NCBI GenBank assembly: GCA_013146195.2
Contig: CM028378.1
Coordinates: 15,572,585-15,636,584, forward strand
DNA: 64,000 bases
Source of the DNA: Codonopsis lanceolata
Lineage: Eukaryota > Streptophyta > Magnoliopsida > Asterales > Campanulaceae
Direction: 5' to 3'
A program made the position numbers and the translations under genes. This document shows, piece by piece, positions 44,351 through 55,161 of this stretch; the stretch's first letter is position 1; each line of letters begins with the position of its first letter. The notes under the pieces were generated by a model that worked only from the letters and a program-made list of their open reading frames with translations, ran no database searches and was not told where the DNA came from.

Positions 44351-44780
44351 GCCGGTTTCTTCAGAAAAACACACGTAACTCTTCTCTCTTCCAAGCAGAA
44401 GCCAGCAGCCAGCCTAACCTTCCAAATTCCGCAGATCGCCTTCAATTCCCGCACCAACCTCAAGATCTCTCTCTCTCCTCTTCAAAACTCTTCACCTCCC
44501 TCATCCATCCTTCCATCATTGCACTCCACAAGGTTGAAGACTAAGAAGAAGAAGAAGAAAACTTCCATTGTTGCCGATTTAAGATCAAGCTCCACTCCGC
44601 TGCATTCACTCTATTCAAGGTCGCAATCAAGTAACATTAACACTTTTTAATTTCATACGTAAATAGCTTTTTAACGTAGATAAAATTTTGCATGCTTTAG
44701 AATAAATTTTAATTTTAAAATTTTAAAACAATTTTAATTGTTAAACTTTTAGTTTTTAAAATTTTTATAAATCAAACAAA

Positions 44781-45990
44781 AATGTTCCGTAGGCGAAATT
44801 CCAGCCATCCTCCGGCCCGGCCAGAGGAAGAGCATAATTTTGACATAACCTCGATTCGTGTCTCTACGAGGCATCGAGAGGTACACGACTAAGCTCTCCA
44901 AGTCCTTGGTGCCCGAAGGGATTCAAGGTCGAAGATTTGGTATCCGTCCCAATCTGATGGTTCAGATGGGGCTGTTAGATTCTCCGCCTAGGGACGCCGT
45001 AGTCCCTATTGTCGAGAATTCTATGCTAATGGCGACATTAGCATGGATGGGGTGTAAGACACCGTTTATGTTAGGGGCATCAGAGTGATTTTTCGTCCCA
45101 AAGCATTAACACATATTTCGGCACCTCCAACTTTGCGGTTGGTGCCGATAACTATAGCACACACCTCCACCCCCGTATCCCTCGTCGAGGTAGTCAATGC
45201 CGCCATTGCCCTCCTGTGTGGTGTGGTCCTATAACCGTAACCCACCTCATGGACCACGCACCATGGGAGAGTCCTTCTTCCAAGACACGGCCAAGCCCGT
45301 ATAAATTTGTTTGCGGACGCCTCATGCCCTCAAGTCACCAAAACAGGCGGTGGTGAATTGGGAGAGGGGCGTCTTGACCTACACCATTATGATGTGGGTC
45401 TATTGATGTTGGCCGCTTGATCAACGGCCAAATCAAGACCCTTATTAGAGTAGGACAAACGCGGGAATTCAGCGTTCCGCATTTGATTACCGACTTGTGT
45501 AGGGGGGCAGCGAGAATGCCCAAACACGCAGCGAGGTCCAAGGCCGGTCCTGGAGGCCATTACTAGGGCCATTTTGTTTGAACATCACCAGCCAGAGAGT
45601 GAGGGTTCCTCAAGAGGAGGAACCCGGAGAGAAGAGGAGGACCCACTGTGGAGATCTCCAACAGTTGGAAGAAACTGCCCTCCAAAGTGATATGATGAGT
45701 CGATAGTTGGCACAAATGCGTCTTGTCAGGCATCGAATTTTTCTGGTTGGGCCAACAACGTGGGACAAAATCTGTCCATGGCCTGGACTCCCTCCGGCAC
45801 GATCCCGATTTCGTCCCCCTCATTCGTTATTTCAGGCTCACGTGAGTCGAGGCCCAGATCGAGGCCCAAGTCCTCGTTCGTTATCCGCTTTGATATTTCC
45901 TTTTGTCCTACCCCATCAATCCTCTCATATGTTCCTCTATTTTGAGGACAAAATAGAAATTAAGTTTGGGGGATTTAAAACTTTTGTCTT
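44781..45990 (+). pseudogene. Athila env-position ORF, plant transposon protein domain (broken)
   Basis: It begins MFRRRNSSHPPARPEEEHNF, then, across frameshifts, KLSKSLVPEG, VVPIVENSMLMATLAW and, downstream, APPTLRLVPIT. The order 'RPEEEHxFD...LVPERG...VVPIVREFYAN' is that of the putative plant transposon protein domain found in many Ty3 elements. Later segments (45560-45990) are Gly/Arg- and Pro/Ser-rich with no known domain. Stops and frameshifts are frequent (first near 44890). The sense matches integrase. The copy at 62235-61034 has the same order with different lesions. Confidence 0.65.
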
Positions 45991-48144
45991 AGCAGGTCCT
46001 AGCTAACGAGGAATGGAGTTGGGCTATGTCGTTAGGGTGAAGAAAAATTTCTTTCTCGATGACCATTTAACTCTTCACCCTATTTTTTCCTTTTTATTTT
46101 TTCTTATTTTCTGAGGTGTTGCCTTGACCGAATACACTTATTTTGGATACTGCGTGGGTTCCTCTTATGGGGACCCATCATCAATTGTGTCATCGCCATC
46201 ATCTCCAAATTTCTTTAAAAATATATAAAAAAAAAACTTTTAATTCAAAATATTCATCCTCGAGTTTAAATGTGGTAGTACTAGTCGTGATCAATGAGGA
46301 GTTAGTGCAATGAACCGCATAGTTAGTCAGTAGATCCCTCGAATTTACTTAATTTTGCGAAACTTTTACTTTTCTCCAAATTCTTCATGCACTCACACCA
46401 CTATAATTATGGATTGATTAGAATAGTTTTATAAAGTTTATAACACCTAGTTCACTTCAACAAGATATGCACAAGAATATGATGCATAGCCATTCGAACA
46501 TAATTGTTGCATTAAATTGTAACTTAGGGTCAATTGCATGATAGTTAGATCCCTTATATTTTTCTCATTTATATATCTCAAGCACACTTTCGAACCAGTG
46601 TCTCCGCATGTTAGTCTCAATTGTCCCTACCATCCGTCTTAGCGAATGCTTATGTGAAATCCAAGGATGCTAAACACTTAACCCCAATTCCCATAGTTGA
46701 TATGATATTTTGTGTTGTCTTACTTGCTTTAAATACTATGTGAGCATTTGGCATTAAGAAATGACTTAGGCCATCTTTGGATCGTTAGAGCCTAAATATT
46801 CCCTGACATATACTAAATATATCCCTAGTGTCCCCGTTGAGCTTTATTATAAAGAATGGAGTGTGCTAAGCACACTATTGAAACCCCCATTCGCCATCGT
46901 TTCTATTACCCACATTAACTTAACCCTAAAAGCCTATACACTTTTAGCCTACCCTTTGAGAGAGTAGGATGTGGGTGGGAAATTGATTCTAGGAGGACCA
47001 CTTCTTTTCAGTTAGGCCATTTTTCAAAAGACTTCTTCTTTCCGTCGTCGAAAAAAAAAATGAAAACATCATGTGTCGACGAAAAATGAAACGGAAGAAG
47101 AAGAGTGTAAACAAAGATTCAAATGGAAGCATAGCTTTCAAGAGAAAATATGTTAGAAAAATTCTACTAATTGGAATAATGTGATATTTTTAGAAGATTT
47201 ATTGCCCAAAACAAGTTTGGGGGAAGAAGAAAACTTAAAAGTTACAGAAAGCACCCCTCCACTTGTGGTCTTTGCAGGTCCTAGCCTAAATAGGGAAAAC
47301 TTCCTTTTGCTTGGAAGTATGAGGGATAAAGGGTAGTCTTACTCTCTCACTTTGAATTCCAATCCCTTTCCATCAAATCCCCCAACACCTTGGCCTTACA
47401 TTACAAGCTTATAAAGACCTAATGATCTTCTTGCCAATGCTTATGTTGTTTTTACTGTCAAGTGAGTAACATGAAATTGATCACACATTTCTTATTCACT
47501 TTTATTCACCCTAAAGCTCACTGTGTTAGCATAATCTTAGCTATTACAAGTCATTGGGATAGGAGAGCATTGTATGTCATACATAGAAGTGCATGGGATG
47601 GATGTATAAATCTTTTAAATCCTTGGGACCTTTCTGTCTGTAACTGACCGGGTTTGGATGGTAGATCTCATACTTCTTAATGCATGATTTTCTATTAAAC
47701 TTTGATTTTCATATGAATGTGGTGTTTAGCTTAATAAAACTGTTTTAGTTAAGATATTCTTTAAGACTGGTGATCACACACACACGGAGAAATTAGAAGT
47801 AGTAGCAGTTTTAAGAAAAGACTAGTCGGTTTTATACGACTAACCTGCATATATGTGGTGAGCACCAAACTGAGATTATGTGCATGCCTTACACCTATGA
47901 CTTGAGATGAAGCCAAAAAGATTTTATGTTTAGTTTAAATTTTATTCGCTTTTGTATTTATCTGTTTTGTATTTATTCAGATAGTCGAGTCACTCGAAAG
48001 AGTCTCCTTGAGTTTGTGGGTTTATAGAGGAGTGTAAATAGTGTCACCCTCACAAAAAGATTTTAATTTTATTATTTATATGCTTTTGTATTTATAAGTT
48101 TATTTGTTTACTCGTGACGAGCAAAGTTCAAGTTTGGGGGTATT
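45991..48144 (+). other. Athila 3' non-coding region
   Basis: 2.1 kb between the ORF and the LTR. It has repeated 'CAAGTTTGGGGG'-type purine tracts, two of them just before LTR-proximal blocks (47213-47224 and 48129-48140). A 61-codon frame at 47462-47647 recurs almost unchanged on the other arm. The last tract, AAGTTTGGGGGTATT, adjoins the LTR and is the likely polypurine tract. Confidence 0.6.
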
Positions 48145-49500
48145 TGATCGATGTATTTTATACGCCGATTTTATATACTTCTATGACTTAAATTATGCTA
48201 TTTCACGAGGCTTTTGGTTACTAATATATGTTTTGGTGGTTTTGTAGTTTTGTAGTTTTGTGTTAATTGTGAAAATACGCGAAACTCCGTGGTTTTAAGT
48301 GCAAATTTCAAGAAGGGCCAAAAAGGAAAATTGAAGAAACAATGAAAGTCGATTATCCGGACACCTTATGACGGAGTGCCTCACCTTGCGACCGCAAGGT
48401 AGGCGACGGGCGTAAAAGGGCTCAAGTCAAGATTTCCAAGGCATATCGAGACCTTGACGCAGTATTCCAAAGACCCTGCGACCGCAAGGTGGGCGTAATG
48501 CGACCTATTCGGATTTTCACACGCTCATTCGATCCGATTACAACTCCCGAGTATATATAGAAGCCGATGCCGAGCCAAAGCATAAGGAGAGCATTTGGAA
48601 GCTCTCTTTTCATAGATTTTAGGTAGTTTTAGATTGTATAACATAGTTAGATTTTGTAATTTCAAGTATTGAAGATCAAATCATGTATCCGATCATCTCC
48701 ATGTGTCGTTCATTGTCTATGATGAACTAAATCATCCATAATCTAGGAGGTGGGAGGTAACTTGTATCGAATTTATGTTTTGATTCTTATATATATGTCT
48801 ATTCAATGCTTGTTGATTGTGTTGTTTATCAACCCCTATATTATTTTGCTTTGAACAAATGAATGTAATCGCAAATAATAAAGGCTTAGAGGTGCGGATA
48901 ACTGCATGACCAAGTGCATATGTCGCATACGCTCGCTCACCAACACAATAAATTGGACCTATCGATGCACGAGAGTGATAAGTTAGGACCAGGTTCTTAC
49001 ATGATCTAGGTGACAGATAGATCATAAATCTAGGTGACAGCCTAGATTGAGCCTTAGTATATAATGCTTATGATATATAATGGATGAATTTTATGGGATG
49101 GAGGCGAACCAATTGTTCAACACTATATCTATTTTAGTATATCTATTTTTAGTGAACGAACCCAAGACATTGAATGACATTATTATGAATTGAACATAAA
49201 GGAGATATAAGTGAAACCCGAATAATCCTAGATTTCCACTCACCATAAGATCTTCATATCTGTTATTACTGTCTAATTAGTTAAACATCTATAAATAATA
49301 GCTTAGAGTAGAATTAAACATAAAAACCCCCATTAGGTTAATAATTTGCTATCAATAATTGGTTAATAATTTGCTCGTGATCAATAATTGCACTCTATAA
49401 TAGTTCTTGTGATCACTTGTCTCTGTCTGTTCGACCCTTGCTTCCAATACTATTCTATAATAGATCTTGTCCACTTGCAAGGAAAAAGATTAAATAAAAC
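48145..49500 (+). repeat. Athila 3' LTR, end lost
   Basis: It starts TGATCGATGTATTTTATACG. It contains hairpins at 48383-48400 (perfect 8-bp arms) and 48473-48490 (one mismatch), and TATA (GTATATATAGAAGCC, about 48550). Comparison with the copy at 58368-59674 shows that the final bases, CATCGATCA, are missing; the sequence switches to Sirevirus DNA at about 49500. Confidence 0.8.
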
Positions 49501-50061
49501 AAGTCTGGCGGTGATCACAGTTCAACAAGTGGTGGCCTGGTGACGAAGTCTTTGGTGCTTCAGCAAGTTTGTGCATATGAGGTGCTGTTCTGTTCAATCA
49601 TCAATAGGAGGTTAGGACTAGACTAGGACGACCTAATCTTAGACCTATGTGTTGTCAAACAAGTTGCCACACTAATTGGCACGCAGTCCTCTTAGCCACT
49701 TGTTATGACACACTGTAATGGGAACAAGCAAATCAAAATATTAGGGATATGCAACAAGATAATTTGATTATCAAGAAGCATATTCCAACAATATCCTCCT
49801 ATTTGCTTAGAACCATTACAAAATGACATATACAAAGCACTTAGGCAGTTTATCAAAGCATAGCAATAACATGCCTACAATGAATGATCATTTTATCTCC
49901 AGGCATGCCCTATGTTGATAATTACAAGAGCGATAGCTTTGTATAGTCTACTACTGCTATTACAGACTCGATAAATCAAAGTACAGAAGAGGTAAAGCAG
50001 TAGATGAGAAAAACAGTTTAGATCACTTAATGTTTTCTGGAAAGATTTGAGCAGGATCTAA

Positions 50062-50420
50062 AAAGTTTTGAGTTCCTTTCTTGTATAAAATATTTATATA
50101 TGAAGAATTGTTTTGGCAAGAAAGGATAGCAAAACCTTATTTTGAAAATTAGTTGAATAGTTAAGGTTAGTTGCTGGTACCATTTGTTGATAAAAAGATT
50201 TGAGTGCCTTTCTTGCATAAAATATTTATATATGAAGAGTTGTTTTAGCAAGAAAGGATAGCAAAACCTTATTTTGAAAATCAGTTAAATAGTTAAGGTT
50301 TGCTACTGTTACCAATTGTTGATAAAAATGAAACATTTAAAGGATAGCAAAACCTTATTTTGAAAATCAGTTAAATAGTTAAGGTTTGCTCCTGGTACCA
50401 ATTGTTGATAAAAATGAAAC
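50062..50420. repeat. Tandem repeat of about 140 bp, 2.6 copies
   Basis: Units share AAGAAAGGATAGCAAAACCT, TTATTTTGAAAATCAGTTAA and ACCAATTGTTGATAAAAA. The last unit is truncated. The repeat lies in the Sirevirus 3' non-coding region. Confidence 0.85.
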
Positions 50421-50633
50421 ATTTAAATCAAAAAAAATATTTGATGAAAACGTTTGATTTTGCTATTGAAACACTGTAGAATCTCTGTTGAAGATAAGAC
50501 TCAGAAGAGATGTTTTAGTATAAAAAAGTGTTTCAACAGAAGTGCCACAGAGGCTTAGAACATGATCCACAATCAGTTCAGGGGAAAAATTCACATCATC
50601 GTGTGTCTTCCATTGAAGAGGGGTTGGGCAAAT

Positions 50634-50752
50634 TCTCCTCCTAAGATTGTGACGGCAATCGTAGCAATGTCATGTCACATAATTGAGACTCTCCTCCTTA
50701 AGGCTAATCACGAGTCCGTAAATGCTCTCCTCCTCCAATTCTCTCCTCCTTA
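50634..50752 (-). other. Cluster of four polypurine tracts
   Basis: On the minus strand AAGGAGGAGAG-like tracts occur near 50634, 50689, 50724 and 50740, in addition to the LTR-proximal one at 49791. Multiple polypurine tracts upstream of the 3' LTR are a described Sirevirus hallmark. Confidence 0.7.
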
Positions 50753-51078
50753 ATGGTTGCAAGCAAAAAATGGAGTGGTGAAGAACAGTTGCAAGCAAAG
50801 AAAGAGAGAGAGGAAGGACGGTAGACTATAGAGAAGAACAATGCGACAAGGAGCAAGAAAGTATTAGTAATATTGAATAATACATCTTAATTTGAATCTC
50901 CAAAACTACCAGTGCTAGAGTCTAAGGAATAATTTCTATTCGATCGAAAAAGCTTCCGAACAAGTCTCTAGTGATCTTCAAGCCCGAATCAAGTCTCTCG
51001 TGAATCATGGAACGAATGGTGTGGTAGGAGCATAGGAAATAGCTAATAATCCTAGCGCATTTGTGAATACTGACTCAT

Positions 51079-51453
51079 TCACTGCCTCGCGCAACCGGGC
51101 ATGAGAGAGAAGACGACTTCAGACCAGTTGATGACATGAGAGTCAAGAACAGCAACGGTGCAGTTTCCAGAGCCTGGTTCATGAAACAGAAGGCATTGGC
51201 TCAGAATTTCACCAACACAATACATGTCCAAAGGATAATTGAGAATATCCCTTGTGCTGTAGTCATCGCGAGATTGGTAGCCTAGTGCAGCCATGATTCG
51301 TTGAGAACAGAATCATCGATAGAGTCAGGGCCAACAGAGGGAAGGTTGAAGACTCTTAACAGGCTGTCGGCATTGAGGACGAGATCAGTACCTTGAATGC
51401 GATCGTGGAGGCTCTTACCATATCTTGTCAGTTGCATCCTTGAGTAGAATTCG
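51079..51453 (-). pseudogene. Sirevirus env-position ORF, N-terminal part (broken)
   Basis: Two overlapping minus-strand frames read SLHDRIQGTDLVLNADSLLR, then, after a frameshift near 51285, ALGYQSRDDYSTRDILNYPL and VFSLMPGCARQ. The make-up resembles the plant-specific retroelement proteins with a 'LxxxLN(I/L)P' start. It is cut at 51453 by a Tekay LTR piece, so the start is missing. Function unknown. Confidence 0.5.
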
Positions 51454-52080
51454 TGTGAGAACCCAAACCCCATTTCATGTTTGTCATCATTATACCATGT
51501 TTATAATAGGTCTTGACATATTAGAGACTTCATTTCATGCATATCTTACTTGCATTGTGTTGGTTGAGATCATAATAGAGTAATGGTCTTCCATGCGTTG
51601 CATGCCTTGTTGTTAAGGTTTCGAGTGCTAATCGTATCGTGTTAGCACCTAAATAAGTCTCGTGAAAGTCTTAGTACTTTGCATCTAAGGTTTATAATGT
51701 TCATCTTAGTTGTTGTGTGCTTGGTTGGATGTTTAGAAGCTTCGTTGCTTCGTTTGTGTTTTGAGGTTGTTCTTTATTGCTTGTATTGCCTTCATTTCGT
51801 CTCGAGAGAAGTTCGGTTGAGTTCTAGGCCTTCTATACAAGCCATAACCATGTCTAAACAAGCCTTATACATGTTCAAGTTATCCTAGATTAAGTTGGGT
51901 TTGATTCGTGTTTGATTCGTTGGCCAATTATTGAGTGGTTCCAGCCATGTTTTAACATGTTTCGGATGTGTTTCGGGTGTGTTTCCGACTTGTTTTGAGT
52001 TGGGTTAAACCTTAGGATTGTTGCCAATGAGTTTGAGATCATTTAGGACAAGTTTAGATGAAGTTTAATTGTTGAACCTC
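51454..52080 (+). repeat. Tekay LTR fragment, plus orientation
   Basis: It begins TGTGAGAACCCAAACCCCAT, as does the complete LTR on the opposite strand (55150 downward), and matches its first 600 bp. It stops exactly where the complete LTR ends (52081), so the two form a head-to-tail inverted junction. Confidence 0.85.
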
Positions 52081-55000
52081 TGTGACGACCCGACCCGGAC
52101 CCCGAGGTGGAATCACAAGTCAAGTCGTCCAAATAGGACAACAATACATGCAAAGTCTCAATTATAGAAAACGACGTGACGCAACATTTTAGATGAAGCG
52201 CGACTCGGCACCAAAAGGCCGGAAATTTTTAAAACTTTTTAAACCTGATATAGCAATTTAAGACAAGTATATCAAATCATCGGCGACTTTACTACCGGAA
52301 CCCAACACTACACAGTTCATGCAAATATACCTCGACGACTACAACATGCCGGAGAACAACATATATAAATAAGAGCTAAAGTAATGCCCAGCAGAAGTTA
52401 AATCAAGTGAACCACACTACATCTATACAAGGCTCGGCGTACATGCGCCGGCACTCAAAATAGGATACATGAACTACAAGTATAGACATAAATCCAAAAT
52501 AAACCAAGTTCCCAAGCAAAGTCTAAATGACTTGCTAAACCCAACGTCCTTACAAAAGAGAACAAAATAAGGACATCTATAACCACAACCTCGTCGCGTG
52601 CGATCACGGACAAGCGCAAATCCTGCAATACCTCAACGAGCGGTACCTGAACGGCTCGGATATAAAGCAGTAAAAGGGAGGGGGTAAGTCATAAAGACTT
52701 TGTGAGTTAACAATTATGCATGTCATGGCATTATGCAACATACATAGCAAGATATCATCTTTAATATCAAGTCACTCAAAGTATTCATTTAATAAACACT
52801 TAAATCACATATCCATGGTAGCACATTGTTTCACATAAGTGCTATAAAGTAAACCACATAATAGGAGGATATGTTATGGAACCGGTGCCGCTACATAGCT
52901 CCTGCAATACACAACGTTAACATTCGTGCCAATGATACCCGTGATTAGTGTATCAAAGTACCGAGTTCTCTACTCGGGTGCCAAGCTCTCTCCTTGGTAC
53001 TTAGACTTTCCAATGTGCTCTTTGGTTACAAAGAAAGGTGCTACTTCCCACCGTGGCCAACAAAGGGAGGCGTGTGTGATAAAAACCTGGTATAACAACC
53101 CATCACTATTACGAGTCCCATAACACGTGACGGCGATGCATTGTCACACCAACGACTCAATCAAATATGCCAGCTGGACTCATGCAATGCCAAGTAGATG
53201 TTTACTCGTCATATAATCTCAAATAAGGAACAAGTTCGACAAGAGAGAACTTATTCAACAAGTAGTTGTTTACTCATTTAAGGAATCAAACAAGAATTCG
53301 ACAAGAGCGAATTCAACATGTCAAATAGATACACTATTCTACAACATGCTCTCAATCATGCATTTACTTCACACGATCACATAAACCGCATAAGAACTCG
53401 ATTGAGTCTTACAAGCACACATACATCAAGGCATACTCATCAATCCATCTCAAAGTATCGTAAGCTAATTCATTAGTCTAATGAACTACATTCGTCATAG
53501 GGATTGATTGTGGAGTCGTTATTGTTCGATAACTCCCTAAATTCAACTCCGGTGAGTTTTACTAAAATTCAACCAAGTAGAGCATTGATACTATATGTAT
53601 CACATTACCCTTTTCTAATTTCTCCATTCATTTAGAACTCGATAACTAAGCCGTTCATGTTCTTAAACTAGCCTTAAACACAATCCCGAGTTTCAAACCC
53701 TAGTTTCGGTGATTTTGTTAAACCTTGAATTGAACCGAATTCTTTCACAAGAGTCATTCCCAAGCTCATTATAAACAACATTCATGTTTTACAAAATATC
53801 AAAATCATAACTTCATAGAGATTTCATAAAATCATACTCATATTTTATATGTTGAATTGAAGGTTTTGTCTTCACAAAAGATGTTCACAATCAACATTAA
53901 AACAACTATAATGAAGGGGTCATGTTATTTTATTAAACATGAAAATCTCAGAGAATTGTCACTCACCTTAGTCCTAAGATTAATGGATTAATGAGTGATC
54001 AAAGCAAGGATTGTTGTAGAGAAGATCGAGGGCTTCGATTTGGCGGTCTCGGATCGCCGATCGGACCACCGGAACTCCGGGAAATGTCCTCTCAAGTTGG
54101 AGTGACCTCCATGGACGAAAATGGGGTTATGTCTCTGAATATCAGCTTGTTGTTGATCAACAATGGCTGTAGAGGCTGAACAAATGGCTTATATACTTTG
54201 CCAAGAAGACCCCAATCCAAGTGAAGGTGATTATCTTGCTTCTAATTGGCCAAGGCATGTGAACCATTGATAAGAAATGATCTAAGGGCTAACAAGGGTC
54301 TTAGAAGAGTCAACAAAGGAGGCTTTGAGTCTCCAAGGTCGGCCAAGGGGCAAGGGCTCAAGGGTCAATAGCCAAATCCACTCAAAAACTCACATAAGCT
54401 AAAAACAGGAGGATGCGGTCGCAAGGGCTCAAGGGTATTCAATACCCATGTGACCGCAAGGGTCTATTTACGCATTCTCGTCGCATCTCTACTCGAGCCA
54501 GCCTCCAAAACCCAATGCGACCACGAGGTTCAGACCTTAAACATGTTCTAAACTTGTCCTAAATGATTCCAAACTCATGGGCAACAATCCTAAGGTGTAA
54601 CCAAACCCAAAACAAGTCGGAAACACACCCGAAACACATCTGAAACAAGTTAGAACATGGCTGGAACCACTCGACAATTAGCCAACGAATCAAACACGAA
54701 TCAATCCCAACTCAATCTAGGATAGAATGAACATGTATTAGGCTTGTTTAATCATGGTTATGGCTTGTATACAAGGCCTAGAACTCAACCGAACTTCTCT
54801 CGAGACGAAATGAAGGCAATACAAGCAATGATGTAAAACCACAAAACACAAACGAAGCAACGAAGCTTCTAAACTCCCAACCAAGCATGAAACAACTAAG
54901 ATGAACATTGCAAATCTTATATGCAAGGTATTAAGACTCTCATGAGACTTATTAAGGTGCTAACACAATACGAAGAACACTCGAAACATCAACACAGGGC

Positions 55001-55150
55001 ATGCAACGCATGGAAGACCATTACTCTATTATGATCTCAACCAACTCAATGCCAACATGATATGAATGAAATGAAGTCTCTAACATGTCAAGATCTATTG
55101 TAAACATGTTATAATGATGAAAAACATGAAATGGGGTTTGGGTTCTCACA
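52081..55150 (-). repeat. Tekay (chromovirus) 3' LTR, 3.07 kb
   Basis: On the minus strand it runs from TGTGAGAACC (55150) to CGGGTCGGGTCGTCACA (52081). Long LTRs are typical of the Del/Tekay clade. U3 carries the paired words GCGGTCGCAAGG (54414-54425) and TGACCGCAAGGG (54450-54461) around an inner perfect palindrome GGGTATTCAATACCC (about 54432-54446). The TATA box (GTATATAA on the element strand) is at about 54187-54195. A polypurine tract, AAGTGGGGGAGGA, precedes it at 55151-55163. No partner 5' LTR is in the window. Confidence 0.85.
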
Positions 55151-55161
55151 TCCTCCCCCAC

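Larger units (their letters stand above)
43191..49500 (+). mobile_element. Athila (Ty3) retrotransposon, 3' half
   Basis: A plus-strand 3' half of an Athila-type element: integrase C-terminal half, an internal promoter-like module, a plant-transposon-protein ORF, 2 kb of non-coding 3' region, a polypurine tract and the 3' LTR. The 5' half is lost at the gap. The same order occurs in reverse at 58368-64000, so the two copies form inverted arms around a 9-kb centre. Confidence 0.8.
49501..51453 (-). mobile_element. Sirevirus fragment: LTR start, polypurine tracts, env-like ORF
   Basis: On the minus strand, in element order: env-like ORF (51453-51079), a 3' non-coding region with several GGAGGAGA tracts, tandem repeats, a polypurine tract next to the LTR, then the first 290 bp of the LTR (TGTTGGAATATG..., 49790 downward). 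It is truncated on both sides, by the Athila LTR at about 49500 and by a Tekay LTR piece at 51454. The shared phrase GCCACACTAAYTGGYACGCAG ties it to the LTR at 29546-30792 (stretch near 30700). Confidence 0.7.
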
